NCBI GenBank assembly: GCA_041740995.1
Contig: JBGSKY010000228.1
Location: 1-64,000 of the forward strand
Reading direction: 5' to 3'
From: JBGSKY01 sp041740995
GTDB lineage: Bacteria; Planctomycetota; Planctomycetia; Pirellulales; Pirellulaceae
DNA length: 64,000 nucleotides
Of the stretch, positions 1-9,948 are shown in pieces (positions within the stretch are counted from its first letter, which is position 1; each line of letters opens with the position of its first letter). The position numbers and the translations under genes are program-made. The notes below the pieces were generated by a model. It did not search any database. It was not told where the DNA came from and saw only the letters and a list, made by a program, of their open reading frames with translations.

Positions 1-484
1 CTGTTCGCAAATACTGTTCGGGTCTGTCTTGCTTATCGCCCGCTCGCATGAGCGGGCGCGGATTGAAACGTCGTGTTCGGTCAGGTCAACCGCGTCCCCT
101 TGCATCGCCCGCTCGCATGAGCGGGCGCGGATTGAAACATCGACTAGTCATTTGACCTATTGTCGTTTTGGACATCGCCCGCTCGCATGAGCGGGCGCGG
201 ATTGAAACTTTTGGAGCGATTGCAAGAAGCCAAACACGATGGATCGCCCGCTCGCATGAGCGGGCGCGGATTGAAACTTTCAATTTAACGTCCAACAATT
301 GGAGATCTCGATCGCCCGCTCGCATGAGCGGGCGCGGATTGAAACGACCTGGCGTTGATACATCTTGGAATCGAGTCGTAATCGCCCGCTCGCATGAGCG
401 GGCGCGGATTGAAACAAATTCTCGACGGAGCCTTTCCTGAGTGCTCGACATCGCCCGCTCGCATGAGCGGGCGCCCATTGAATC
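1..484 (+). CRISPR. CRISPR array, leader-distal end
   Basis: Seven copies of a 35-bp repeat start at 35, 104, 174, 243, 311, 381 and 450. Six complete spacers of 33-35 nt separate them, and 34 nt of a further spacer (1-34) are visible before the first repeat, so the array continues left of the window. Each repeat holds a perfect 9-bp stem (cgcccgctc / gagcgggcg) around the loop gcat and ends in attgaaac, the usual 3' end of many class 1 repeats and the future crRNA 5' handle. The last copy (450-484) is degenerate: gg changed to cc and a to t in its 3' part. A decayed terminal repeat plus the attgaaac orientation says transcription runs left to right and the leader lies outside the window. No cas gene is present here, so the subtype cannot be fixed; the stem and end resemble type I-C-like repeats. 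Confidence 0.98.
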
Positions 485-517
485 ACGCAAACTCGTGAAT
501 GGGCCTTCCAACCGGTA

Positions 518-546
518 GTGTAACCAATCACAGCCCGCGACCAATC
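518..546. repeat. 29-bp direct repeat, copy 1
   Basis: This 29-bp segment matches 1031-1059 at 27 of 29 positions in the same orientation (differences at 525 and 536). Similarity does not continue on either side. The two copies bracket about 480 bp of sequence with no convincing gene. I do not recognise the family; it could be a dispersed intergenic repeat or a duplicated gene end. Confidence 0.7.
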
Positions 547-606
547 CGCAACTTGGAATCAATAAGCAGGACTTTTTCAATAACTCAGAAACGCCGCAAG
601 TGCCGT

Positions 607-792
607 TTATTGTTTCGCTTCTCGCTCGTGCCGCGAATCCCAGACACGATCGAGTATCGCTTCTTCTGTCGAGTCGTTCATATCGTAGGGATCGAATTCG
701 AATTCTGATGCAGCATCAGGAATGTCGGCGTTCTCAAAGCCTTCTATTTCGTTTTTGCCGGCCACACTGGACAACCTTTCGCAATAGTACAC
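607..792 (-). CDS. Doubtful small acidic ORF
   Basis: A 61-codon ORF with a GTG start at 792, downstream of the ORF at 801-1004 on the same strand. The product would be very acidic (runs such as EFEFDPYD and NDSTEEA) and ends in a charged tail. It has no signal peptide, membrane segment or recognisable domain, and no clear Shine-Dalgarno sequence. The composition is not obviously random, but nothing else supports it. It may be a gene remnant between the two 29-bp direct repeats. Treat it as unsupported until homologues are found. Confidence 0.2.
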   Translation of the reverse strand: MYYCERLSSVAGKNEIEGFENADIPDAASEFEFDPYDMNDSTEEAILDRVWDSRHEREAKQ

Positions 793-800
793 ACCAAATG

Positions 801-1004
801 TTAGTTATGATTCAGAGCCGTCAGACAAATCGAATTCGCCATTAATGTGCCCCCGGCTGCGTTCCACCATTGGCGACCTAACTCGCTGTTCATCAAGTCT
901 GATGCGTTTTTCACGACGGGAACTAGAGTCTCTGCCGAGCGCAATAGCGATGAAGGTATCGGTCCATCATGACCGAATCGAGCCCAATTGTAGTATCCAT
1001 TCAT
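801..1004 (-). CDS. Doubtful small ORF, possible gene remnant
   Basis: A 67-codon ORF starting with ATG, lying 8 nt upstream of the ORF at 607-792. The N-terminal segment NGYYNWARFGHDGPIP and the later RQWWNAAGGT look protein-like, but I recognise no family. No ribosome binding site is evident. It sits between the two 29-bp direct repeats, and its start is close to one of them (1031-1059). It could be a real small planctomycete protein, a decayed gene, or chance. Confidence 0.25.
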   Translation of the reverse strand: MNGYYNWARFGHDGPIPSSLLRSAETLVPVVKNASDLMNSELGRQWWNAAGGTLMANSICLTALNHN

Positions 1005-1030
1005 GTCTGGTGATCGTGCAGCGAGCGTCA

Positions 1031-1059
1031 GTGTAACGAATCACAGCCTGCGACCAATC
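1031..1059. repeat. 29-bp direct repeat, copy 2
   Basis: Second copy of the element at 518-546, with two substitutions. It lies 35 bp beyond the 3' end of the DUF1501 gene. In the reverse orientation both copies can be read through as a short open stretch beginning DWS, but no gene is convincing. Confidence 0.7.
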
Positions 1060-1093
1060 GACGCCATTACGGAGAACCATTATGGTCCATTGG

Positions 1094-2464
1094 CTACACC
1101 AAGATGTCGTGGACGATGTTGCCGTGGACGTCGGTTAGGCGGTAGTCGCGGCCGCCGTGGCGATAGGTTAAACGTGTGTGGTCAATCCCCAAAAGATGCA
1201 ATATCGTCGCGTGAAAATCGTGCACGTGTACCTGATTCTCAGCGACCGTGGCGCCAAGCTCATCTGTGCTGCCATAAGTTATGCCAGGCTTCACGCCAGC
1301 ACCTGCCATCCATGAGCTGAAACATGCGCTGTGGTGACCACGCCCCTTTTCGCCATCGACACCCGGCGTTCGACCAAACTCGGTCGTCCAAACAACTAAC
1401 GTGTCATCCAACATTCCAGTCCGCTTTAAATCCTTTAGCAACGCAGCGATTGGTTGATCAATCGCTTTGGCGTGATCAGCGTGCTCAGCCATGTTGCCAT
1501 GCTGGTCCCAATTGTGACTCGAACTGCCGTCGATCAGCTCAATAAACCGCACGCCACGTTGGGCAAGCCGACGTGCCATCAAACACTTCCAACCAAATCC
1601 TTCAGCCTTTCCAGCTTTAACACCGTACATATCCAAGGTCTCTTGAGTTTCATCAGAAAAATCGAACGCCTCTTTGGCTTCGGTCTGCATTTTGAAAGCC
1701 GTTTCGAAGGTGCGAATCCGCGCGGCTAAATCTTGATCGGATTCTCGTTCAGCCAAGTGATGGGCATTGAATTGCGAAGCGAAATCCAACTCCAATTGTT
1801 GCACGCTGGTCGAACCAGTACGGCGATCAAGATTCGGAATCGGCTCCGCCCCGGGAACGACTCTAACACCTTGATGGTAAGCTGGAAGAAAATCGTTGGC
1901 GTAAACTTGCGTCCCCGCGTATGGCAAATGTTGGGCTAAGACAATGAACGAGGGCAGGTTACTGTTGACCGTTCCCAGGCCATAACTGACCCAGGAACCA
2001 ATGCTTGGTCGTGAAAAGAAAAACGAGCCTGTATGAATTGCCATCGTCGCTTGGTAATGCTCATTGTCGTCAGACTTCATCGAACGAATCAAGCAAATAT
2101 CATCCATACAGTCTCGCAAATGCGGAAACAAATCGCTGACCAACGTTCCACATTGCCCGCCGGGTTTAAAATCCCACAATGGCTTCAGTAAGACTCGTTG
2201 CTGATTGGATAATCCGCCGCCAACACCTGTTTTCTTGCCGTCCGCTTTAAACAATTCCGGTTTGTAATCGAAGGCGTCCATGTGCGAGACGCCACCATTG
2301 GAAAAGATAAAAATTACGCGTTTCGCTTTGGCCGGAAAGTGCGGCTCTTTAGGTGAAAGCGGGTCTGCTAGATCGGTTTCGCTCGCCAGCAACTGCGATA
2401 ACAGTCCTGGCATCAACATCGATCCGCCAACCATACTTTGGATTAAAGTTCGTCTATCGATCAT
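1094..2464 (-). CDS. DUF1501 secreted protein
   Basis: A 456-residue DUF1501 protein, an alkaline-phosphatase-like fold that is strongly expanded in planctomycetes and usually paired with a PSCyt1/DUF1553 partner. I chose ATG 2464 because it gives the Tat-type N-terminus MIDRRTLIQSM followed by a hydrophobic stretch, and a GGGAG ribosome site lies just upstream; an earlier ATG at 2518 would overlap the upstream gene. Family signatures are RVIFIFSNGGVSHMDAFD near residue 50, TTEFGRTP in the middle, and the C-terminal block from HDFHATILHLLGIDHTRL to RLTDVHG. It follows the DUF1553 gene on the same strand with 31 nt between them, so the two form an operon. The true substrate is unknown; breakdown of (sulfated) polysaccharides is the usual suggestion and is an inference. 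Confidence 0.9.
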   Translation of the reverse strand: MIDRRTLIQSMVGGSMLMPGLLSQLLASETDLADPLSPKEPHFPAKAKRVIFIFSNGGVSHMDAFDYKPELFKADGKKTGVGGGLSNQQRVLLKPLWDFKPGGQCGTLVSDLFPHLRDCMDDICLIRSMKSDDNEHYQATMAIHTGSFFFSRPSIGSWVSYGLGTVNSNLPSFIVLAQHLPYAGTQVYANDFLPAYHQGVRVVPGAEPIPNLDRRTGSTSVQQLELDFASQFNAHHLAERESDQDLAARIRTFETAFKMQTEAKEAFDFSDETQETLDMYGVKAGKAEGFGWKCLMARRLAQRGVRFIELIDGSSSHNWDQHGNMAEHADHAKAIDQPIAALLKDLKRTGMLDDTLVVWTTEFGRTPGVDGEKGRGHHSACFSSWMAGAGVKPGITYGSTDELGATVAENQVHVHDFHATILHLLGIDHTRLTYRHGGRDYRLTDVHGNIVHDILV

Positions 2465-2495
2465 GATTTCTCCCGCAGCTTTTTCCGACTGAGAC

Positions 2496-5438
2496 TCAAT
2501 CCAAGTAAACAAATTCATTCAAACGAAACATTGAGCGCGCGAGCGACTGCCAAGCTTGTTTTCTTGCTTCATTGGCATCAACACCTTGCTCGACGAGAGA
2601 GGCCTTGACTGCTTGCAACAAATCTATGGACCGATCGACTTCTGCGCTATTTGGACGGCGACCGAGCGAAATTCGGAACGCGTTCTCCAACTGAGTCGTT
2701 TGATCGTCGGACGATTGCAACACGCGATCGGCGAAACCAGCGGCTTGCGTATGAACGAATGGATCGTTCATAAAATACAACGCTTGCAACGGTGTTGTGC
2801 TGACACCACGCATCGCTGTGCTGACGGCCGGATCGGCTCCGTCAAAAATCGCGAGATAGGGATGACGTTGAATGCGTTGGGTCATCAGATAGACGCTTCG
2901 ATGGTTCGTTTCATAGATCGCTTTGAAAGGATTATGCTGAGTGAAATTCCATTCCGTTGACGGTGGAAACGGATGCGGCCCGCCACGTGAGAGATCGAGA
3001 TTTCCGCTGATCATTAGCAAAGTGTCTCGAATTGATTCGGCATCTAGTCGCTGGCGAGGAAAACTGCTCAGCAACGCATTGGTCGGGTCGGACAGCAGCG
3101 ACGCAGGTGATCTATCGCTGGCCATTCGATAAGTTTGCGACAACATGATATCACGGTGCATCGATTTAATTGACCAACCAGACTGGATGAATCGCGTTGC
3201 AAGCCAATCAAGCAATGCTGGGTGCGTCGGTGGGCTGCCTTGACGACCAAAATCATTTGGGCGGGCAACCAAACCGCGACCGAAGTGATGCAACCAAATG
3301 CGATTGACCATGACCCGTGCAGTGAGCGGATTGTTTGGGTCAACAATCCAATTGGCAAGCGAAAGTCTACCACTGGTCGAATCGTCTGGAGCGATTGTCT
3401 GGCCGCCCAGCACAGAAAGAAAGCGACGTGGCACGGTATGACTGATCTTTGCAGGATCGCCTTTGAGTTGTAACGCCGCGTCCTGAATTTGTGTCGCATC
3501 GATGACCGCGTATGCCTGCTGGTAAGAAGTTGGTCGAGCAGCGTTTCGATTCGCCGCTTCACGCGCCTTCTTTAATTCTTCAGTAACCGCTTCTTTTTTA
3601 TCGTTGGCGGCGTTCTTTTTCAGTGCCTCAAGACGTTCAACTTCACGATCGAAAACAACTTGTTCTTGGCGGCGTTTGGCTTCTTCCTGTTCGACGATTT
3701 CTTTTGCTGCAAGCGGTACTAGGTCTCGTTGTTTTTGCTCAAGCTCAATTCCTGGCCATGGATAACGAGTGCTTTGAAAAATCCCGTACAAGGCATAGTA
3801 ATCGTCGGCCGTAATCGGATCGAACTTATGATCGTGACAGCGTGCACAATTGATAGTCGAACCCAGAAACGCTCGACCAAGATTGTCGATTGTATCTTCA
3901 ATCGTCAAATGTTGCGGATAGTCATCGACGCGTGAGCCGAACCGCCGCGCGCCCGCCAAGTAGCCTGTTGCGATGAGACGGTTTTGGGATTCATCGACCG
4001 AATCTGTCGGCATTAAATCGCCGGCCAACTGCTGCCTTACAAACTCGTCGTAAGGCAGGTCACGATTGAAGGCATCAATAACCCAGTCACGATACCTGAC
4101 CATTTGGGGAATCGGAAAATCCGAGTTATCACCGGCTGTATCCGAATAACGCACAACGTCCATCCAGTGTCGTCCCCAACGCTCGCCGTAAGCCTCCGAG
4201 CTCAGCAATCGATCGACTACTGTTGCAAAAGCGACATCATCAGTTTTGCTGTCAGCGAGAAATGTATCGATCTGTTCGAGAGTCGGTGGCAAACCGGTCA
4301 GATCGTAAGTTGCCCGACGTATCCAGCTCTCTCGGGTCGCTGCTTTAGCCGGTGCAAGATTAGCAGCTTCTAATTGATGCAGTACGAAATGGTCGATTGC
4401 GTTGAACGCCCAATTTGAGTCAATGACATTGGGTGGCTCCGTCAATTGTAATGCTCGCAAAGACCAAAAGTCGCGAGCTTTTTCCAAGTCAACTTGTTGC
4501 TTGGCTTGCAGCTTCGCCACGGTATCATCGTCACGTGGGTCTGCGGCACCTTGCATGATCCACTGACGAAAATCGTTGATCTGGTAGTCGGCCAATGGCT
4601 CATCGGGTGGCATTTGCAATTCTTTATCAGCATAGGCGATCGCTGCGATTAGACGACTTGATTCGGGAGCCCTGGGGACGATAATCGCGCCCGACTCTCC
4701 GCCTTTGATGACACCTGTTCGTGAATCGAGCAGTAAGGCTCCGCCGACATCAGACGATTCGACGCTGTGACATTCGTAGCACCGTTCGATCAAGACTGGA
4801 CGGATTTTGCTCTCAAAAAAAGCGATTTGATCGACTGATGGTGAAGTATTGAATGCATCGACAGAATGAAATTCGGGCAGAGTGCCGGCCGCGCTCCAAA
4901 TTTCTACTCCAGAGAAATTGGCTGCACCTCCGCGAGCCGAAATCTTTATCGTGCCATTGTTGCTGGTCGTCATCCATGGACCGAGCCGGTTCCATTGGCC
5001 CGCTGGTCCGCTCTCGTATTTTTGAACGACCACCTGATCATTCAATAATATTTGGAAGCTCTCGGATTGATTGTCTTCCCATACATAGAGAAACACCCGA
5101 TAAGATTCTTCCTGGAGATTGAGCAATTCCACATCGAACTTGCTACCCCAACAACTGCTGTGAAGGATCTTTTGCAGTGAAGCTTTTGCGGCTGGCTTAA
5201 GAATTACAGTTTCGTTTTCGAACCGACTACCATTGCTTCGAATATCGCCGGAATCACCCGCTTGCCAAGTCCGCGAATCCACTTCAACGACTGGGCCATT
5301 GAGATTCACGCCACGAATAAATGTCGCCGTCGATTCGGCTTTCGCCGATTTGCTAACCAAACAAAGTATGATCGTAGCGACGGAGAAGCTTAGGAAACGC
5401 AGAGCCGTTTTCAACTGAAAAGAATCGCCACCGTTCAT
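2496..5438 (-). CDS. PSCyt1-DUF1549-DUF1553 protein with malectin-like N-terminus
   Basis: A 980-residue exported protein. ATG 5438 starts a clear signal peptide (residues 1-34, ending SKSAKA); the frame is open further upstream, but those residues do not look like an export signal. Domains in order: a beta-rich malectin-like or carbohydrate-binding region (about 37-185), a planctomycete cytochrome-like PSCyt1 segment with the haem motif CYECH (220-224), DUF1549 (block AYGERWGRHWMDVVRYSDT), a charged helical linker, and DUF1553 (from NPLTARVMVNRIWLHHFGRG to TPLQALYFMND). Some planctomycete relatives carry a different sensor or binding domain in the same position. It is the first gene of an operon with the DUF1501 gene. 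The substrate is not known; the haem motif suggests an outward-facing redox role. Confidence 0.92.
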   Translation of the reverse strand: MNGGDSFQLKTALRFLSFSVATIILCLVSKSAKAESTATFIRGVNLNGPVVEVDSRTWQAGDSGDIRSNGSRFENETVILKPAAKASLQKILHSSCWGSKFDVELLNLQEESYRVFLYVWEDNQSESFQILLNDQVVVQKYESGPAGQWNRLGPWMTTSNNGTIKISARGGAANFSGVEIWSAAGTLPEFHSVDAFNTSPSVDQIAFFESKIRPVLIERCYECHSVESSDVGGALLLDSRTGVIKGGESGAIIVPRAPESSRLIAAIAYADKELQMPPDEPLADYQINDFRQWIMQGAADPRDDDTVAKLQAKQQVDLEKARDFWSLRALQLTEPPNVIDSNWAFNAIDHFVLHQLEAANLAPAKAATRESWIRRATYDLTGLPPTLEQIDTFLADSKTDDVAFATVVDRLLSSEAYGERWGRHWMDVVRYSDTAGDNSDFPIPQMVRYRDWVIDAFNRDLPYDEFVRQQLAGDLMPTDSVDESQNRLIATGYLAGARRFGSRVDDYPQHLTIEDTIDNLGRAFLGSTINCARCHDHKFDPITADDYYALYGIFQSTRYPWPGIELEQKQRDLVPLAAKEIVEQEEAKRRQEQVVFDREVERLEALKKNAANDKKEAVTEELKKAREAANRNAARPTSYQQAYAVIDATQIQDAALQLKGDPAKISHTVPRRFLSVLGGQTIAPDDSTSGRLSLANWIVDPNNPLTARVMVNRIWLHHFGRGLVARPNDFGRQGSPPTHPALLDWLATRFIQSGWSIKSMHRDIMLSQTYRMASDRSPASLLSDPTNALLSSFPRQRLDAESIRDTLLMISGNLDLSRGGPHPFPPSTEWNFTQHNPFKAIYETNHRSVYLMTQRIQRHPYLAIFDGADPAVSTAMRGVSTTPLQALYFMNDPFVHTQAAGFADRVLQSSDDQTTQLENAFRISLGRRPNSAEVDRSIDLLQAVKASLVEQGVDANEARKQAWQSLARSMFRLNEFVYLD

Positions 5439-5699
5439 AGCTAGACCGAATATCTGAGTTCGTTGAGTTTCTGCCAACTCTTTAGTTTGACTTGTACACG
5501 CGTTTGCAACAAGCGACCCCATGCGTTGAATTGCAATTCAGCCCAAAATTTTCCGCTCATCGGCGCTGGTTTGTCTGGTCCTAGACTTAACGAAAAAGCA
5601 AACTCCAATGGGAAAAATGCAAGTATGACCTGCCATTCTCGCTCTTCAATTTGAAGTACAATATACGACTTTCGCTTCATCCTCCCTTTAAGAGCTTTT

Positions 5700-6752
5700 G
5701 TGAAAATGTATCGAACATTCAAGCTTGTCATCGCACTGACATTGCTTCTCGTCACCAACCGCATCGATGCTCAAGAAAACTCAAATCCGTTTAAGGATGC
5801 TTCTCCGCAGCGATATGATCTGAGCGTTCGGGCCAGCGAGATTGACAAACGAGCCAAGGCTTACACGGAAATTAGCTTTCTACTTGAGAAAGACGGCAAG
5901 CCTCAGGACTTGCAACATGCGTCAGTGGATACACGCGTCAAGCCGCAAGCGAAGCTCATGATATGGCTGATGGGTCCGAACCCGGGACTCTTTGAACGCG
6001 TTAACAGCTATGGTATTCACGCCATACGCGTTCACTATGCCAACGGTTGGTTTGGGAAATTTGGTAACGATTCACCAGGCGATGACGGTGAACTACTTGG
6101 CGACATACGCTTGGAAGCAGCGACTGGTGATGACGTCAGCCCGTTGGTGAACATTGCCAAACGCGACAGTATCGAAGGCCGAGCCTACCAAATGATACGA
6201 TGGCTGATTAAATCGAACCCACAAGGTAGGTGGGATGTTTTCCTGACCGATGATCGACGGGAGATTCGCTGGGATCGCGTAATTCTCTCGGGTGCATCAC
6301 ATGGTTCGACTACAGCAGCTCGATTTGCTAAACATCAAAAGGTCGCGCGGGTTGTAATGCTCTGTGGTCCGCGCGATCAACTTGAATTGTGGCAATCGCT
6401 ACCGTCTGCAACGCCTGAGAATTGCTATTTCGGATTCAGCCATGTGTTAGATGATGGCTGGTCAGGCGACCATTACTGTCGCTCGTGGGAAATGCTCGGC
6501 ATGCAAAAATTTGGAGAAGTTGTCAACGTCGAAAAAATTACCCCGCCTTTCAACAACACCAGACGGTTGATTACCGATGCTGATGTCAAAGGAGATTCCA
6601 AACGTGCCCACAGCTCTGTGCAGCCAGGCGGTTCAGCAATCAAAAGCAACGATGGCACTTACCTGCATGAGGCTGTCTGGTCCTACATGTTTAACCATCC
6701 TGTTGAAACAGTGGGCCAGCCAACTAGCGATGATCCTGATTGCAAACACTAA
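5700..6752 (+). CDS. BPSS1187-like alpha/beta hydrolase, exported
   Basis: A 350-residue protein with a signal peptide (residues 1-24, ending NRIDAQ). The start is GTG 5700 or ATG 5706, and both keep the signal peptide. The central motif VILSGASHGSTTAARFA holds the GxSxG nucleophile elbow (Ser200), followed by the strand RVVMLCGPRDQ, as in BPSS1187-type alpha/beta hydrolases; a late His (in TYLHEAVW) could complete the triad. The divergent 260-bp gap from the PSCyt1 operon likely holds promoters for both sides. It overlaps the unprocessed 5' reach of the next gene but not its true start. The substrate is unknown; an extracytoplasmic esterase is the safest description. Confidence 0.75.
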   Translation: MKMYRTFKLVIALTLLLVTNRIDAQENSNPFKDASPQRYDLSVRASEIDKRAKAYTEISFLLEKDGKPQDLQHASVDTRVKPQAKLMIWLMGPNPGLFERVNSYGIHAIRVHYANGWFGKFGNDSPGDDGELLGDIRLEAATGDDVSPLVNIAKRDSIEGRAYQMIRWLIKSNPQGRWDVFLTDDRREIRWDRVILSGASHGSTTAARFAKHQKVARVVMLCGPRDQLELWQSLPSATPENCYFGFSHVLDDGWSGDHYCRSWEMLGMQKFGEVVNVEKITPPFNNTRRLITDADVKGDSKRAHSSVQPGGSAIKSNDGTYLHEAVWSYMFNHPVETVGQPTSDDPDCKH

Positions 6753-6796
6753 CCCCGCTTCTCCGAATTTTCATCAATTTGCTTTTTAAAATAATT

Positions 6797-7957
6797 ATGA
6801 AACCTATCAAATCCGTGATGCTCGCAGCTCTATTGCTCCAAACGAGTTTCGTCTTGGCGGAAAAGCCAGTTGAAACGACCAACCAGCTTGCCGACAGCTT
6901 GCAGCCGTTTATTGATGATCATACAGTCGCTGGTTTAGTAACTCTGGTCTCCAATTCGAAGGAAGTAATCGATATCACGACATTGGGTATGGCTGACATT
7001 GATAAACAGAAACCGATGCACAGCGATTCGGTGTGCTGGATTGCTTCGATGACGAAGCCGATCACTGGGGCATGCGTAATGATGATGGTCGACGAAGGCA
7101 AGCTCTCGCTTGATGATTTGGTTGCGAAACATCTTCCAAGCCTCGCGATGCTCAAAACGGACGATGGCCAATTGGCAAACATTACTGTGCGACAACTGCT
7201 CAACCACAGCTCTGGAATGGCTGAATTGCCAACCGACGAAGCGTATGTCGATCGAACTGTCGAAGAAGTGGTACGGCGTTATGCGAAAGTAAAAATTCAA
7301 TTCAAACCTGGCAGCCGCTGGATGTACTCCCAGACCAGCATCAATACAGCCTCGAGAATTGTCGAAGTGCTCTCAGGGAAAAATTTCGATCAGTTTGTAG
7401 CTGAACGAATTTGCAAGCCACTTGGAATGCGCGACACAACGTTCTATCCCGATGCAGAACTGGCCAATCGCATCGCTACAACTTACGAAAGTCTTCCAGA
7501 CGGGAATTTTTCGGCCAAGACGATCAAAACTTTTTACGGTAAGCCGCCGACATTTCATGAGCATTTCCCGGCCGGTAATTCAGGCCTGTTTTCCACCGCA
7601 CCGGACTACTTGAAGTTCTGTCAGATGCTTCTCAACAAGGGTGAGTATCAAGGCAAACGATTACTCAGCGAACAAGCTGTCGCTGAGATGCAGACAATCT
7701 CGACTGGCGACCTGGTGACAGGATTCACGCCCGGTAACGGTTGGGGCGTAGCTTGCTGTGCAATTCGCGAACCGCAAGATGTTACCGCACCGTTATCTGT
7801 AGGCAGCTTTGGACATGGCGGTGCTTATGGAACACAAGCATGGATCGACCCAAAAAATGACAAGATATACATTTTGATGGTTCAACGATCAAACTTTCCG
7901 AATTCCGACGCGTCACCTCTTCGTGCTGCACTTCTGCGCGCAGGATCGAAACTTTGA
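6797..7957 (+). CDS. Beta-lactamase-related serine hydrolase, exported
   Basis: A 386-residue class C beta-lactamase/CubicO-type serine hydrolase. ATG 6797 gives MKPIKSVMLAALLLQTSFVLA, a good signal peptide, whereas the longer frame reading adds a non-export-like N-terminus. Catalytic motifs: SMTK (Ser84, Lys87), the tyrosine motif in RWMYSQTS, and HGGAYG in place of the KTG box. These residues fit esterases or D-amino acid peptidases better than true resistance enzymes. It lies 44 nt downstream of the alpha/beta hydrolase gene, so the two exported hydrolases are probably co-transcribed. The end is convergent with the SulP gene, 26 bp away. Confidence 0.88.
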   Translation: MKPIKSVMLAALLLQTSFVLAEKPVETTNQLADSLQPFIDDHTVAGLVTLVSNSKEVIDITTLGMADIDKQKPMHSDSVCWIASMTKPITGACVMMMVDEGKLSLDDLVAKHLPSLAMLKTDDGQLANITVRQLLNHSSGMAELPTDEAYVDRTVEEVVRRYAKVKIQFKPGSRWMYSQTSINTASRIVEVLSGKNFDQFVAERICKPLGMRDTTFYPDAELANRIATTYESLPDGNFSAKTIKTFYGKPPTFHEHFPAGNSGLFSTAPDYLKFCQMLLNKGEYQGKRLLSEQAVAEMQTISTGDLVTGFTPGNGWGVACCAIREPQDVTAPLSVGSFGHGGAYGTQAWIDPKNDKIYILMVQRSNFPNSDASPLRAALLRAGSKL

Positions 7958-7983
7958 CAGTCGATTGCTTTGCCAATTGTCCG

Positions 7984-9660
7984 CTAGCCCAGACGGTCAG
8001 TCGCGATATGGTATTGCGGATCTTCTGACAAATTTATTTCAACTAAATCGCCAGCGCGATCTAACAAGCGGCGACATTCTTGGCTGAGATGTGTCAGATG
8101 CAGTCGCTTGCCCAACGCACTGTATCTATCGGAAAGCGCGTTGATGGCTTCCAACCCAGATTGATCGTACACTCGCGTATAGTAGAAATCGATGACCACA
8201 TCGGCGGGGTCGTTGGCAACGTCGAAGATTTCCTTAAAAGATGACACGGAAGCAAAAAACAAGGGCCCATGCAGTTGGTAAATCTTGCTGCCAAACTCGT
8301 TGATTTTTATCTCTGCGCCAATATTTTTCGCATGCTGCCACGCAAATACAAGTGCGGAGACAATCACTCCCAAAATCACCGCCGCAGCCAGATTTTCCAT
8401 TACCACGGTATAGCCGGCTACTAAGAGCATTACCGCAACGTCACTGCGAGGCATTCGACGAAACATCTTGAGTGAAGCCCATTCAAATGTGCCGATAACC
8501 ACCATAAACATAACACCCACCAAGGCTGCCATCGGTATTTGCATAATCCATGGACCAAGAAACAAAACGAAAACCAGCAAGCACACTGCGGCAGTTATTC
8601 CTGATAGTCGTCCCCGACCGCCGGAATTAACGTTGATTAGCGACTGACCAATCATCGCGCAACCACCCATGCCGCCGAATAGTCCGCAGAGGATATTTGC
8701 GGTTCCTTGACCAACACATTCTCTATTACCTTTGCCTCTGGTTTGTGTGATCTCGTCAATCAGCGTTAAAGTCATTAACGACTCGATTAACCCGACACCG
8801 CACAATGTGATTGCAAAGGGCGCAATTATCCAAAGCGTTGTCAAGGAAAGCGGAACGAGATCAAAGTCCAAAAAATACAGACGAGGCAACCCGCCACTGA
8901 TTCCGCTAACGTCAGTCGGTTTCGCGTCTCCAGCGAGCACAATTCCGGAATCTGCGCCCGGCAAACCTTCTTCCGATTTAAACTCACCGATTGCTTTCGC
9001 TGCCGTCTGTGTTTTTAACATATCACCGACGTTCGCTAATAAGTTTTCACCCGTACCGCTATTTGTTTGGTTAATCGCAACTGAAATAAGAGAAACTGAA
9101 AGAATTGCAACTAACGAAGCTGGAACAGCTCGCGTAATTTTTGGTAGCAACCAAATTATCAACATGGTCACTGCGATCATGGTAAGCATGAGCGCTAATC
9201 GTGCTCCACTTAAAAACTCTAGTTCTCCTGATGAGCTCAGAACCTTAAAACTTCCCAATTGAGCTAGCCCGATAACGATCGCTAGGCCGTTGACAAAACC
9301 AAGCATGACAGGATGCGGGACCATCCGGATTAACTTTCCCAGCCGCAGCAAACCGATTGTGATTTGCAATATTCCACACAGAATAACAGTCGGGAACAGA
9401 TACTCGATTCCGTGAATCTTAACCAACGCAACGACCACAACGGCCATCGCGCCTGTTGCGCCAGAGATCATCCCCGGACGACCACCGACAATTGCAGTAA
9501 TTAAGCCGAGAAAAAAAGCCGAGTAGAGACCTATCAGCGGCGAAACTCCCGCCACGAATGCAAACGCAATTGCTTCTGGAACCAATGCTAGTGCCACAGT
9601 CAACCCGGACAAAACATCATTTTTGATGGTCGCAGATTGGCTACGAAAGAAGTTCAGCAT
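7984..9660 (-). CDS. SulP/SLC26 family anion transporter with STAS domain
   Basis: A 558-residue inner-membrane permease. About a dozen hydrophobic segments start with the SulP pattern ([19 protein letters not shown], then GLYSAFFLG and [13 protein letters not shown]). The C-terminal STAS domain (about 455-545) follows the last membrane segment and contains [18 protein letters not shown]. SulP proteins move sulfate, bicarbonate or other anions, often with Na+ or H+; the sequence alone does not give the substrate. A hydrophilic insert between the sixth and seventh membrane blocks (around 200-260, rich in Gly and Glu) is longer than in many relatives. The gene stands alone between convergent and intergenic neighbours. 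Confidence 0.92.
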   Translation of the reverse strand: MLNFFRSQSATIKNDVLSGLTVALALVPEAIAFAFVAGVSPLIGLYSAFFLGLITAIVGGRPGMISGATGAMAVVVVALVKIHGIEYLFPTVILCGILQITIGLLRLGKLIRMVPHPVMLGFVNGLAIVIGLAQLGSFKVLSSSGELEFLSGARLALMLTMIAVTMLIIWLLPKITRAVPASLVAILSVSLISVAINQTNSGTGENLLANVGDMLKTQTAAKAIGEFKSEEGLPGADSGIVLAGDAKPTDVSGISGGLPRLYFLDFDLVPLSLTTLWIIAPFAITLCGVGLIESLMTLTLIDEITQTRGKGNRECVGQGTANILCGLFGGMGGCAMIGQSLINVNSGGRGRLSGITAAVCLLVFVLFLGPWIMQIPMAALVGVMFMVVIGTFEWASLKMFRRMPRSDVAVMLLVAGYTVVMENLAAAVILGVIVSALVFAWQHAKNIGAEIKINEFGSKIYQLHGPLFFASVSSFKEIFDVANDPADVVIDFYYTRVYDQSGLEAINALSDRYSALGKRLHLTHLSQECRRLLDRAGDLVEINLSEDPQYHIATDRLG

Positions 9661-9948
9661 AAACCTAGACTTACCGGAGGAAAATCTCTGTTTATAGTTC
9701 GCACGCCCATCGGGTCAACTTGAAACCACAGGCATTTGATTGAGGAAGTTCTGTTGCGGATGCAAATTTGGCGACCTAAGCAAACTTTGCTTGACACAAT
9801 CTGCCTGTAAAGCGAGCTTACCTAGCCTTATGACTCAATCGAAATAAAGAGCGAATGCCTTCTTATAGCTGAGAAATTCGCTTAACTTGGCCGACTCCAA
9901 ATTCTGCCTTGGCGTTTGTGAGCAAGTTTTTCGCCCACTACTCTTCAA

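Noticed and set aside
86..580. Long ORFs across the CRISPR repeats on both strands
   Set aside because: They arise because the 35-bp repeat and its palindrome stay open in several frames; the translated text repeats with the array.
8732..9262. 176-codon ORF on the plus strand inside the SulP gene
   Set aside because: Antisense to the conserved transporter, with no ribosome site or domain.
9778..9792. aagcaaa-c-tttgctt palindrome upstream of the SulP gene
   Set aside because: Short and common; no nearby gene start in a position to use it was convincing.
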